Of a DNA stretch of 64,000 bases, positions 51,681 through 63,126 are shown in pieces. Source of the DNA: Afipia clevelandensis ATCC 49720 (GTDB lineage: Bacteria; Pseudomonadota; Alphaproteobacteria; Rhizobiales; Xanthobacteraceae); NCBI RefSeq assembly GCF_000336555.1, contig NZ_KB375281.1, forward strand, positions 3,793,436 through 3,857,435, given 5' to 3'. The stretch's first letter is position 1. Every line of letters begins with the position of its first letter. The notes beneath the pieces were generated by a model. That model searched no databases. It was not told the origin of the DNA and saw only the letters and a program-made list of their open reading frames with translations. Position numbers and translations under genes: made by a program.

Positions 51681-52625
51681 TCACTTTCCGTCAGGCTTCG
51701 GCAGGTTCGCGTGCTTGCGGCCGAAGTCGGGATCGGCGGTTTCCTGCCCGAGATTGACAATGCCGCGGCGGATCGCGCGGGTTCGGGTGAAATGATCGAA
51801 CAGCGCCTCGCCGTCGCCGCGCCTGATCGCGCGGGTGAGCTTCGACAGGTCTTCCTGAAACGCGCCGAGCATTTCCAGCACCGCGTCCTTGTTGGCAAGG
51901 AATACGTCGCGCCACATGGTTGGATCGGACGCCGCGATACGGGTGAAGTCGCGAAAGCCGCCAGCCGAGAACTTCAGCACTTCGGCCTGCGTCACGTCTT
52001 CCAATTCATCGGCGGTGCCGACGATGGTGTAGGCGATCAGATGCGGCAGATGGCTGGTGACGGCAAGCACCAGATCATGATGATCCGCCGCCATGGTCTC
52101 GACATTGGCGCCGATCGCGCGCCAGAACGCCGCGAGCTTCTCGACCGCGGCGGGATCGGCGTCCGGCGGCGGGGTGAGAATGCACCAGCGGTTGATGAAC
52201 AGTTCGGCGAAGCCTGAATCGGGTCCGGAATGCTCGGTGCCCGCGACAGGATGTGCCGGAATGAAATGCACGGTCTTGGGCAGATGTGCGGCCATGTCCC
52301 GCAGCACCATGCCTTTGACGGAGCCGACATCGGAGACGATGGCGCCCGGCATCAGATGCGGCGCGATCTCCTCCGCGACGGGGCCGCAGGCGCCGACCGG
52401 AATCGACAGGATAACGAGGTCAGCGTCCTTCACAGCCTCGGCGTTCGTCTCCACCACGCGATCGACGATGCCGAGTTCCTGCACACGCTTGCGGGTCGCG
52501 GGCGAGCGCGCAGTGGCCACGATTTCGCCGGCAAGCCCCTGAGCGCGGGCCGCGCGCGCAATCGAGCCGCCAATCAGGCCGAAGCCGATCAGCGCAACCC
52601 GCTTGAACATCGGCGAGGCGCTCAC
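51681..52625 (-). CDS. Prephenate/arogenate dehydrogenase
   Basis: A 314-residue TyrA-type enzyme with Rossmann motif [17 protein letters not shown], the [19 protein letters not shown] substrate loop and [13 protein letters not shown] with catalytic His. It makes hydroxyphenylpyruvate or tyrosine. Its GTG start sits in GTGA with the hisC stop (52622-52625), so it is coupled to it. The operon is chorismate mutase-hisC-this gene. Confidence 0.9.
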   Translation of the reverse strand: MSASPMFKRVALIGFGLIGGSIARAARAQGLAGEIVATARSPATRKRVQELGIVDRVVETNAEAVKDADLVILSIPVGACGPVAEEIAPHLMPGAIVSDVGSVKGMVLRDMAAHLPKTVHFIPAHPVAGTEHSGPDSGFAELFINRWCILTPPPDADPAAVEKLAAFWRAIGANVETMAADHHDLVLAVTSHLPHLIAYTIVGTADELEDVTQAEVLKFSAGGFRDFTRIAASDPTMWRDVFLANKDAVLEMLGAFQEDLSKLTRAIRRGDGEALFDHFTRTRAIRRGIVNLGQETADPDFGRKHANLPKPDGK

Positions 52626-53716
52626 TTCTGCCCCATGAATTCGGCCAGCGCCGCGACCACGAGGCGATTGGCTTCCTCGGTGCCGACGGTCATGCGCAAC
52701 GCATGCGGCAGCTTGTAGTTCTTCAGCGCGCGCAGGATCAGCCCGCGCCTGGTGAGAAACGCATCGGCCTCGTCCGCGGTCTTGCCCGCGGTTTGCGGGA
52801 AATGGATCAGCACGAAGTTCGCAACGCTGGGCGTCACCTCGAGGCCGAGCTTGCCGATTTCCTCGGTCAGCCAGGTGCGCCAGGTGTCGTTATGCATCCG
52901 CGACTTGTTCTGGTGCTCAGTATCTTCCAGCGACGCAATGGCGGCGTCGGAAGCGGGCGTCGAGACGTTGAACGGACCGCGAATGCGGTTGACGGCGTCG
53001 ATGATGTTGGCAGGGCCGTACATCCAGCCGACGCGCAGTGCGGCAAGGCCGTGAATCTTCGAGAAGGTGCGGGTCATCACCGTGTTGTCGGTGGTGGCGA
53101 CCATCTCGATGCCGGCCTCATAATCGTTCTTCGAGACGTATTCCGAATACGCCGCGTCGATCACCAGCAGGACATGCGCCGGTAGACCGGCGCGCAGGCG
53201 CTTGACCTCGTCGAACGGCACGTAGGTGCCGGTCGGATTGTTCGGATTGGCGAGCCAGACCATCTTGGTGCGCGGCGTCACCGCGCCGAGGATGGCGTCG
53301 ACGTCGGCGGTATAGTTCTTCTCCGGTGCGATCACGTTGATCGCTCCGTTGCCCATGGTGGCGATCGGGTACACGAGAAAGCCGTGGGTGGTGTGGATCG
53401 CCTCGTCGCCCTGGCCAAGATAAGTGTGCGCGAGATAGTTCAAAAGTTCATCCGAGCCCGCGCCGCAGATGATGCGGTCGGGATCGAGGCCGTAGGTGCG
53501 CCCAATGGTTTCGCGCAGTTCGCGCGAAGTGCCTTCCGGATAGTCTTCCAGATGATCGGCGGCAGCCTTGTAGGCGGCAATGGCCTTCGGCGACGGGCCA
53601 AGCGGCGTCTCGTTGGCGGAGAGCTTGAACACGCGGCCGGTCAGCCCCGCGCCGCTCTTGCCCGGCGTATAGGGTGCGATATCGAGAATGCCCGGCTTCG
53701 GCACTGGACGAGACAT
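52622..53716 (-). CDS. hisC: Histidinol-phosphate aminotransferase
   Basis: A 364-residue PLP enzyme of fold type [46 protein letters not shown], and PLP lysine in [17 protein letters not shown]. It acts in histidine synthesis and can also transaminate aromatic keto acids, which suits its position between chorismate mutase and the dehydrogenase. ATG 53716 is used, since the upstream extension looks non-homologous. Confidence 0.92.
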   Translation of the reverse strand: MSRPVPKPGILDIAPYTPGKSGAGLTGRVFKLSANETPLGPSPKAIAAYKAAADHLEDYPEGTSRELRETIGRTYGLDPDRIICGAGSDELLNYLAHTYLGQGDEAIHTTHGFLVYPIATMGNGAINVIAPEKNYTADVDAILGAVTPRTKMVWLANPNNPTGTYVPFDEVKRLRAGLPAHVLLVIDAAYSEYVSKNDYEAGIEMVATTDNTVMTRTFSKIHGLAALRVGWMYGPANIIDAVNRIRGPFNVSTPASDAAIASLEDTEHQNKSRMHNDTWRTWLTEEIGKLGLEVTPSVANFVLIHFPQTAGKTADEADAFLTRRGLILRALKNYKLPHALRMTVGTEEANRLVVAALAEFMGQK

Positions 53717-53738
53717 CAAGGTAACTCCGAAAGAAAGA

Positions 53739-54578
53739 CTAGCTGGCTGCGGCAGCCGGCGGGACCGTATAGCGCGTTGCATGGCTCCCGACGAGGGCCG
53801 ATGAGCGCACCGAGGCCCCCGCGGCCACCAGCGCGGCGGTGATTTTGGTCAGGCCATCCGTGCCCGGAACCGAGATCAGCAGGGCAGCGCCGTCGGATGC
53901 GGTGTCGGGAACGGCGATGATCTCGGAAAAAGGGGAGAGCGCGCGCGCCACATCCGCGCTCCAGCCAGAGACGCGGACGCTCCACATCTCGACCTCGGTG
54001 ACCATGGCGTCGGCGGCGACGCGCGAGATCACGAACACGGGCAAAGCTGCGGGATGATCGGCGCGTTCGACGAACGGCAGGCGCGCGATGATCTTCGGTG
54101 CGCCCGCAGGCTCCAGTGCCAGCCACCATGGCGAGCGGCTGCTCGCCGCCGAGATCAGCGCAAGATCGCCTTTGGATTTGGCGACGGCCTCGACCGCAGC
54201 TTCGGCATTGAAGTGCGGAATGAAGGGAACAGTAAAGCCGAAATGAAACCGCGCCGAATCCCGCATCGCGGATTCGCCGGTCGAGAGATCGGCATGCACG
54301 GAGAACGGCGCCTGCACGTAAGTGAACGTCGAGATGATGACGCGCCAGATGCTCTCCACCGTGTCGAGCGGCAGGATGCCGCGATGACGCTGCACCAGGC
54401 GGCGCATCATGTCGGCCTCGCGCGCAGGCCGGAAGGCCGAGCCGACTTCCTGGGTCTTCTTCACCGAGATCAGGCGGTCGATGATGTCGCCGCGCTTCAT
54501 CAGCAGCTCATGCACCTGCTCGTCGATGGAATCGATTTCGCGGCGCAGGTCCTGCAGGGATGGCGGTTGCTGGGTCAT
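53739..54578 (-). CDS. Chorismate mutase with degenerate C-terminal domain
   Basis: About 279 residues. The first 90 ([35 protein letters not shown]) form an AroQ-type chorismate mutase. The rest, including [20 protein letters not shown] and ending in an ACT-like [20 protein letters not shown], looks like a diverged prephenate dehydratase/ACT region, with no clear catalytic TRF motif. It gives prephenate for tyrosine and phenylalanine. First gene of the hisC-tyrosine operon, 22 bp before hisC. Confidence 0.8.
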   Translation of the reverse strand: MTQQPPSLQDLRREIDSIDEQVHELLMKRGDIIDRLISVKKTQEVGSAFRPAREADMMRRLVQRHRGILPLDTVESIWRVIISTFTYVQAPFSVHADLSTGESAMRDSARFHFGFTVPFIPHFNAEAAVEAVAKSKGDLALISAASSRSPWWLALEPAGAPKIIARLPFVERADHPAALPVFVISRVAADAMVTEVEMWSVRVSGWSADVARALSPFSEIIAVPDTASDGAALLISVPGTDGLTKITAALVAAGASVRSSALVGSHATRYTVPPAAAAS

Positions 54579-54761
54579 CGTTTCAACTTGGGCCGAACTT
54601 GGTGCCGAACGCGGCTTGCGGCGCGCAGGGCTTCTGGAAATCATCGAAAACGGGATTGGTTGGCCGCATTGATAGGCAGGAGAGAGCCTGAAAGCAAAGA
54701 AAACATTGGCAATTCCGCCCTTCAACCCGAGCAGGGGCGCCTTGCGCTTTTGCGCTGCAGC

Positions 54762-54790
54762 TTGACGAAAAGGCCGTTCGTGACTAGTAA
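54762..54790 (+). promoter_or_regulatory. Sigma-70-type promoter of metX
   Basis: TTGACG (54762-54767) and TAGTAA (54785-54790) are separated by 17 bp. A start near 54797 would put the riboswitch aptamer right at the 5' end of the transcript. Confidence 0.6.
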
Positions 54791-54800
54791 CTTAGCCATT

Positions 54801-54856
54801 CCGTGGTCATTTGAGCCGGCCGGCTTGCAGCCACGTTAAACAACTCGCTAAACAGG
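54801..54856 (+). ncRNA. SAM-II riboswitch aptamer
   Basis: P1 stem CGTGG (54802-54806)/CCACG (54831-54835), the conserved TCATTTGAGCC, CTTGCAGCC and TTAAAC, and the pseudoknot-forming GCTAAAC (54847-54853) match the SAM-II consensus. It binds S-adenosylmethionine and lowers metX expression. An antiterminator (54855-54880) and terminator follow. Confidence 0.92.
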
Positions 54857-54880
54857 CCGGGGATGTAAGTGATCCCGGCC
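54855..54880 (+). promoter_or_regulatory. Antiterminator hairpin of the metX riboswitch
   Basis: GGCCGGG (54855-54861) pairs with CCCGGCC (54874-54880). The same CCCGGCC is the left arm of the terminator, so the two structures exclude each other. Confidence 0.7.
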
Positions 54881-54906
54881 GAACCTCGTTTCAGGCCGGG
54901 TTTTTT
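54874..54906 (+). terminator. Intrinsic terminator of the metX riboswitch
   Basis: CCCGGCC (54874-54880) and GGCCGGG (54894-54900) form the stem and TTTTTT (54901-54906) follows. Confidence 0.85.
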
Positions 54907-54960
54907 GTGCCTGATTTCCGACGTTGGTCCTCGCGACCCGCTGAGGAGGCCAGAAACAAG

Positions 54961-56160
54961 ATGGTTAATGTCAAACCGCTGAAGGGCGATACGACGTCCA
55001 CTGAACGCGCACACGAGGCGGATCATCCGTCGTCATTGGTCGCGCAGTTCGGCGCCGACATGCCGCTGCATCTCGACTGCGGCATTGATCTCGCCCCGTT
55101 TCAGATCGCCTATCAGGCTTACGGCACGCTGAACGCCGATCGCTCCAACGCGATCCTGATCTGCCACGCGCTGACGGGCGATCAGCATGTGGCCAACGTG
55201 CATCCGGTCACCGGCAAGCCCGGATGGTGGCAGACGCTGGTCGGCCCCGCCAAGCCGATCGACACCGACCGCTATTACGTTGTCTGCTCCAATGTGGTCG
55301 GCGGCTGCATGGGCTCGACCGGCCCGTCATCGACCAATCCCGCGACCGGCAAACTCTGGGGCCTGGATTTTCCGGTCATCACCATTCCCGACATGGTGCG
55401 CGCGCAGGCCATGCTGCTCGATCATCTCGGCATCGACAAGCTGTTCGCCGTGGTCGGCGGTTCGATGGGCGGCATGCAGGTCCTGCAATGGACCACGGCC
55501 TATCCGGAGCGCGTATTCTCCGCGCTGGCAGTGGCATGTAGCACGCGGCACTCGGCGCAGAACATTGCCTTCCATGAGCTTGGCCGTCAGGCGGTGATGG
55601 CCGATCCGGACTGGCGGGGCGGGCGTTATTTCGAGGACGGCACTCATCCGCATCGCGGGCTTGGTGTTGCGCGGATGGCCGCGCACATCACGTATCTCTC
55701 CGACGCGGCGCTGCATCGCAAGTTCGGCCGCCGCCTGCAGGACCGCGAACTGCCGACCTTTTCGTTCGATGCGGATTTCGAGGTAGAAAGCTATCTGCGA
55801 CATCAGGGCTCGTCCTTTGTCGAACGGTTCGACGCCAACAGCTATCTCTATCTGACCCGCGCGATGGACTACTTCGACATCGCCGCCGATCATGATGGCG
55901 TGCTGGCGGAAGCGTGGCGCGGCACGCGCACGCGCTTCTGCGTGGTGTCCTTCACCAGCGACTGGCTGTTCCCGACCTCGGAATCGCGCGCCATCGTCCA
56001 TGCGCTCAACGCCGGCAGCGCGCGGGTGTCGTTTGCCGAAATCGAGACCGACAGGGGGCACGACGCCTTTCTGCTCGATGTGCCCGAGTTCATCGAAATC
56101 TCCCGCGCGTTTCTGGAGTCGGCGGCGTCGGCTCACGGCCTGAATTCAGCGAGCAGCTAA
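54961..56160 (+). CDS. metX: Homoserine O-acetyltransferase
   Basis: A 399-residue alpha/beta-hydrolase fold enzyme. Nucleophile Ser lies in [10 protein letters not shown] near residue 167; the HALTGDQHV and [11 protein letters not shown] segments hold the rest of the active site. It makes O-acetylhomoserine (or succinyl) for methionine synthesis. AGGAGG is 12 bases before the ATG. The SAM-II riboswitch upstream confirms the pathway, and metW follows after 1 bp. Confidence 0.95.
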   Translation: MVNVKPLKGDTTSTERAHEADHPSSLVAQFGADMPLHLDCGIDLAPFQIAYQAYGTLNADRSNAILICHALTGDQHVANVHPVTGKPGWWQTLVGPAKPIDTDRYYVVCSNVVGGCMGSTGPSSTNPATGKLWGLDFPVITIPDMVRAQAMLLDHLGIDKLFAVVGGSMGGMQVLQWTTAYPERVFSALAVACSTRHSAQNIAFHELGRQAVMADPDWRGGRYFEDGTHPHRGLGVARMAAHITYLSDAALHRKFGRRLQDRELPTFSFDADFEVESYLRHQGSSFVERFDANSYLYLTRAMDYFDIAADHDGVLAEAWRGTRTRFCVVSFTSDWLFPTSESRAIVHALNAGSARVSFAEIETDRGHDAFLLDVPEFIEISRAFLESAASAHGLNSASS

Positions 56161-56161
56161 C

Positions 56162-56824
56162 ATGGCACTTCAGGATCAGGCGTTTCGCCCGACGGCAGTT
56201 CTTCCCGTCACCGAAAACGGCTATCGCGCGGATCATCTATTGGTCGCGGAGATGGTCGAGCCCGGCTCCAAGGTGCTCGATGTCGGCTGCGGCGAGGGCG
56301 ATCTGCTGCGTCTTCTGGAGACGCGCGGCGTCGACGGTCGCGGCATTGAGCTGTCGCGCGAAGGCGTCAACCGCTGCGTCGCCAAGGGCCTCGCCGTGGT
56401 GCAGGGCGACGCCGATACCGATCTCGTCAACTATCCGGACGACTCGTTCGACTATGTAATTCTGTCGCAGACCCTGCAGGCGACACGTCAGCCCCGCGTG
56501 GTGCTCGAAAATCTCTTGCGGATCGGGCGCAGCGCCATCGTCTCGTTTCCGAATTTCGGTCACTGGAAAATGCGGCTGCAACTCTTGATCAAGGGTCAGA
56601 TGCCGCGCACGGAAAACCTTCCGGCCACTTGGTACGACACGCCGAACATCCATTTCTGCACCATCAAGGACTTCGTGCAGTTGTGCGACGAGATCAACGT
56701 GAAGATGGAGCGTGCAGTGGCGCTCGATCTTTATGGCCGGCCGCTGCGGCTCAATGCGCCGTGGTGGTTCTGGAATATGTTCGGCGAGCAGGGCGTGTTC
56801 CTGCTCAAGCGCCGCGACACCTGA
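56162..56824 (+). CDS. metW: Methionine biosynthesis protein MetW
   Basis: A 220-residue class I methyltransferase-fold protein: VLDVGCGEGDLLRLL, VVQGDADTDLVNYPDDSFDY, VILSQTLQATRQPRVVLENL, and the MetW-specific GRSAIVSFPNFGHWKMRLQL. It assists MetX activity. It follows metX by 1 bp and is under the same riboswitch. Confidence 0.92.
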   Translation: MALQDQAFRPTAVLPVTENGYRADHLLVAEMVEPGSKVLDVGCGEGDLLRLLETRGVDGRGIELSREGVNRCVAKGLAVVQGDADTDLVNYPDDSFDYVILSQTLQATRQPRVVLENLLRIGRSAIVSFPNFGHWKMRLQLLIKGQMPRTENLPATWYDTPNIHFCTIKDFVQLCDEINVKMERAVALDLYGRPLRLNAPWWFWNMFGEQGVFLLKRRDT

Positions 56825-57034
56825 CTTGATCAAACGGGCTTAACGTCTACGGCTGCAATGCGGCCGTGTATGTCCGCATTCTCGCCATGAAATGGTCCCG
56901 CGATCGCCGCGAAATGACTCCGCGCGCGCCTTTTCCCGTCTTGCTCTCGTCACATCCAACCGTTTTGTGCACTGCGGCATATCGCTCCGCCCGCGGGGCG
57001 ATGGGGGATCTGGATGTTACGAGGGACTTATTGG

Positions 57035-57655
57035 ATGACTGTATCGCGTAAACTTAGCCTGCCACTTCGAGGCGCCGCGCTGGCGCTGTGTTCGGTGGCT
57101 GTTGTTGCACTGGCGACGCCGGCCTCGGCGAGGCCGCGCCACGGCGCAAGCCACCACCATCATGTTCACCATTCCAAACATCACGCCAAGAAGCATTATG
57201 GCCATCGGCATCGGCATCATGCGCGGCGTGGCCGTTACGCTGCGGCAGCGGCTGCGGACACGTCAGCCTCGCAGGGGTTTGGCGGCTTTGGTGGCTTTGG
57301 CGGATCGAACGTGGTCGCTGAAGCGCGCCGTTACATCGGCAGTGGCAACCCGACCGGCCGCGCCAGTCTCTGGTGCGCGCGTTTCATGAACATGGTTCTC
57401 GAGCGTTCGGGCCATAAGGGCACCGGTTCGGATATGGCCCGCTCGTTCGCGAGCTACGGCCATCGCATTTCCGGCCCGCAGGTCGGCGCCATCGCGGTGA
57501 TGTCGCGCGGCCGCCGTGGCGGTCATGTCGGCGTTGTCAGCGGCATTGACGCCAAGGGCAACCCTATTGTGATCTCCGGCAATCACGGCCACCGTGTCGC
57601 CGAGGCGACCTATTCGCGCGGGCGCATCTACGCCTACGTGATGCCGTCGAGCTAA
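57035..57655 (+). CDS. Secreted TIGR02594/NlpC-P60-like protein with His-rich region
   Basis: About 206 residues. A signal peptide ends near ATPASA, then comes a strongly histidine-rich stretch (ASHHHHVHHSKHHAKKHYGH), an Ala/Gly linker (GGFGGFGG) and a C-terminal TIGR02594-type domain with Cys in ASLWCARFMNMVLERSG and His in RGGHVGVVSGID. This fold is that of papain-like peptidoglycan hydrolases. The His tract may bind metal. ATG 57035 chosen for the signal peptide. Confidence 0.8.
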   Translation: MTVSRKLSLPLRGAALALCSVAVVALATPASARPRHGASHHHHVHHSKHHAKKHYGHRHRHHARRGRYAAAAAADTSASQGFGGFGGFGGSNVVAEARRYIGSGNPTGRASLWCARFMNMVLERSGHKGTGSDMARSFASYGHRISGPQVGAIAVMSRGRRGGHVGVVSGIDAKGNPIVISGNHGHRVAEATYSRGRIYAYVMPSS

Positions 57656-58416
57656 GTCTGTACCGCATCGCCGGTGGCAATATCGCCGCCGGCGATCACC
57701 TCGGCATAGACGCCGCAATCGGCATGATCGAACATCTGCATCAGGGCCTGCGGAATGTTCAGATCGCGTTCGGCAGTGTCCGGATCGACATTCACGGCGG
57801 CGCAGCGGACGATCCGCTTAACCACCTTCAGCCGTGCGGTGCCGATGGTCAGTTCCTGTCCCAGCAGATCGAATTCGTGCCAGGCGGGCCAGCCGCTGAC
57901 ATAAAGATTGCCGCGAAAGCGTAGCGGATTGACCGGCTGTCCGACCATGGTCTCGATGCTGGCCACGCTGGCCAGATTGATGATCGACACCACCTTGGCC
58001 GCGACATCCGAGAAACTGTGGCCCGGTGCGGCGAGGATTTTCGGCGGCCCCCGCAGTTCGCTGGCAAAGTTGTCCGCGAAGAATCTTTCAATGGAGGCGC
58101 GCCCTTCTGCGGTTTCCAGGTCGCCCCGCGCCGCCTCCGCATTGTTGTGGCGGATGGTCAGGACATTGCTGGCGTCATCAAACCGGGTCTGCAGCCCGGC
58201 GAGACGCTCGTTCCGCATCAGCATCAGGAAGCGGATTTTCGGAAAATACTTCGGGTCCGCCGGATCGAATCCGATGGGGCCGTTCTCGATCGCATAGCGC
58301 CGGTCGGCGGGCAGGGTTCCGCCTACCTCCAGGGTGGTCTGCCGGAGCAGTTCCGGCGACAGGCCTTTGACGGGATAGCGATAGATGCTCTGGAGCGTTG
58401 CGGCGGGGTCTGACAT
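57652..58416 (-). CDS. MOSC-domain protein
   Basis: A 254-residue protein with the MOSC N-terminal beta-barrel (IYRYPVKGLSPELLRQTTLE) and the C-terminal MOSC part (RFRGNLYVSGWPAWHEFDLL, with a later IVRCAAVNVDP carrying the conserved Cys). MOSC domains bind the molybdenum cofactor or sulfur. ATG 58416 with AGGAG 7 bases upstream. Convergent with the previous gene, 4 bp overlap. Confidence 0.87.
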   Translation of the reverse strand: MSDPAATLQSIYRYPVKGLSPELLRQTTLEVGGTLPADRRYAIENGPIGFDPADPKYFPKIRFLMLMRNERLAGLQTRFDDASNVLTIRHNNAEAARGDLETAEGRASIERFFADNFASELRGPPKILAAPGHSFSDVAAKVVSIINLASVASIETMVGQPVNPLRFRGNLYVSGWPAWHEFDLLGQELTIGTARLKVVKRIVRCAAVNVDPDTAERDLNIPQALMQMFDHADCGVYAEVIAGGDIATGDAVQT

Positions 58417-58638
58417 GCCCAACTCCTTATGCGGATTCGCCGTTTCCCGCTACATCTGCCAAATTTTCAGCCCTGCCTCTTTCGCTGGCGCAGCCAAGTT
58501 CCCACATGTGGCTCAAGCCGGTGCAACGCCGGTCCCCGTCCCGGGTTGAGGAACGTCAATGCCGGCGGCGGAACCCCATTGAAGATGCTAACATCCGTGC
58601 CTTCGGGGCGGACATGTAGCAGGCTGAGGGAAACCCGA

Positions 58639-61272
<2,634 letters not shown>

Positions 61273-61296
61273 CAAGAACGAGCTGAACCGAAACGA

Positions 61297-61327
61297 AAGA
61301 GCCGGGTGCTGCACCCGGCTCTTTTTT
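61297..61327. terminator. Bidirectional terminator after clpB
   Basis: AAAGAGCCGGGTG-CTG-CACCCGGCTCTTT followed by a run of T on both strands lies between clpB and the convergent propeller gene. Confidence 0.9.
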
Positions 61328-61344
61328 TATCGTCTCTGTGCCGC

Positions 61345-62979
61345 CTACTTCTTCTTCAGCGTATAGATCGCGTTCTCGATATCGGACGACACATAGATCG
61401 TCCCCGCTGCGCCAACGCCGACTCCGGTTGGAATGTTCGTCGGCAGCGTTCCTGCCGCCCCTGCAAGGCCGATCGGCAGGTTGCCGGCGATTTCGGTGAC
61501 TGTGCCGTTTGCCGGATCGACCGAAATCACACGCTTCGCGCCGACCTCGGCGACGATCAGTTTGCCGTCAGGCGCAAGCGCGATGCCTTCCGGGCCTTTC
61601 AGGTCTTTGGCAACAACGGTTTTGTTGCCGCTCGCAAGATCGACCTTCGACACCAGCCCGGCGAAGGCCTCGGTCAGATAGACGGTGCTGTCGTTCGCGG
61701 CGACAAGTCCGACAGGACCGGCAAGATCGCCCGCCACCGTCTTGCGGTCCTTGCCATGTTCGCCGCTGGCGCGGACCAGCGATTTAGTGCCGAGTTCGTT
61801 GACCAGAATGCTGCCGTCACCGAGGCGCACCGCATCATGGGGGGCCTTGAAGCCGTGCAGCATCTCGATGGTCTTGCCGCTCTTGCGGTCGATCAGTTGC
61901 ACCGTGCCAGTGAACCAGCTCGACAGCACGACGAAATCGCCCTTCGCCGTGGCGCTCATCGGATATTCCAGCGTCACGTCCGCGGCGTGCATGCGCGCAG
62001 GTTCGCTGACCTTGCCGGTGGCGCCGTCAACGGTGCGGTAGGCGAAGACGTCGGCGACGTAGACCGTGTCCTTGGCTCCGTCGCTGACGACACCGATGCC
62101 GCCGGGCAATGAAAGCTGGCCGATAATGACCTGCTTGGCGGTGCCGGTCTCTGGATCGACCTCCTGAATGCCGTTATCGGCCATGTTGGAGACGAAGATG
62201 CGGTCGTTGCTGTCGATGGCGAGATTGTCGAGCGCCGGCTTGAGCTGAGCCGCGACCTTCTTGGCACCGGTTTTCGGATCGACCTTCACCAATTGTCCGA
62301 GCGCGGTATCCACCACCCAGAGATTGCCCTTGGAATCGAAGTTGACGGCGGCCGGGACCTTGAAGCCTTCGGCGACGACGGCGAGATCGCCCTTGTCGAC
62401 ATCGACCTTCACCACTTGTCCCTTGAACCAGAGCGGACCGTAAAGCAGGCCGTCGGGGCCGAATTCGAATCCGTTCAGCCCGCCCATCTTTTCCATGATC
62501 TTGCGCGGCGGCTTCACGCCTTCGACGTCGATTTCATAGAGCGCGTCGCCGAGGAAAACCTGCGTGGCATAGAGCCGGCCGTCCTTGCGGAAGGCGAGGG
62601 AATTGATGCCGGGGAGACCCGAGGCGAGCTTTTTGATCGGGCCATCGCCCTTGCGGGCATAAAGATCGCCGGTGAGAAAGCCGGTCCACGCCATGGTCCC
62701 GTCGGGCGCAAACGCGATGTCGTCGGCCATGCCGCCGTCGGCGGTGGAGATCGCAATCTTCGCGGTGCCTGCTGCGCGATCCACTTCGTAAAGCGCCGCG
62801 CCCGCGACGCTGCCGGCGAACAGACGTCCGCTCTTGTCGATGCCAAGGCCATGCACGCCGTGAAAAGCCGAGCCGGGCACAAGTTTCGTCACCTCATAGG
62901 CTTGCGCGAAGGCCGCGGTGGCTGCGCCGAGCGTGAGCGTAGCTGCAAGAGTCGCGCGTGCGACGAAACGATGTTTCAT
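61345..62979 (-). CDS. Secreted SMP-30/NHL-like beta-propeller protein
   Basis: About 544 residues with signal peptide (MKHRFVARATLAATLTLGAA, cleavage after AFA). Repeated blades follow with motifs such as GIDKSGRLFAGSVAGAALYE, AVNFDSKGNLWVVDTALGQL and GIALAPDGKLIVAEVGAKRV. Roughly twelve blades suggest two fused propellers. Substrate unknown; it is not clearly a lactonase. It lies alone between two strong intergenic gaps. Confidence 0.82.
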   Translation of the reverse strand: MKHRFVARATLAATLTLGAATAAFAQAYEVTKLVPGSAFHGVHGLGIDKSGRLFAGSVAGAALYEVDRAAGTAKIAISTADGGMADDIAFAPDGTMAWTGFLTGDLYARKGDGPIKKLASGLPGINSLAFRKDGRLYATQVFLGDALYEIDVEGVKPPRKIMEKMGGLNGFEFGPDGLLYGPLWFKGQVVKVDVDKGDLAVVAEGFKVPAAVNFDSKGNLWVVDTALGQLVKVDPKTGAKKVAAQLKPALDNLAIDSNDRIFVSNMADNGIQEVDPETGTAKQVIIGQLSLPGGIGVVSDGAKDTVYVADVFAYRTVDGATGKVSEPARMHAADVTLEYPMSATAKGDFVVLSSWFTGTVQLIDRKSGKTIEMLHGFKAPHDAVRLGDGSILVNELGTKSLVRASGEHGKDRKTVAGDLAGPVGLVAANDSTVYLTEAFAGLVSKVDLASGNKTVVAKDLKGPEGIALAPDGKLIVAEVGAKRVISVDPANGTVTEIAGNLPIGLAGAAGTLPTNIPTGVGVGAAGTIYVSSDIENAIYTLKKK

Positions 62980-63126
62980 ATTCAAAACCTCCCGGCAGAA
63001 TGATTTTTATGCCGGAAAGTATTTGTCGCAGCGCGCCGCTTGGCAATGAAAACCGACATTGCGACGCACGCGCACAACCACTCGCTGCGTCGTTTGTTTT
63101 AAACGCCGGGATGTTTGTCTTGAATT

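Noticed and set aside
58417-58638. Heat-shock sigma-factor promoter of clpB
   Set aside because: CCCCAT at 58574 looks like a -10 box, but no -35 box occurs at the right spacing.
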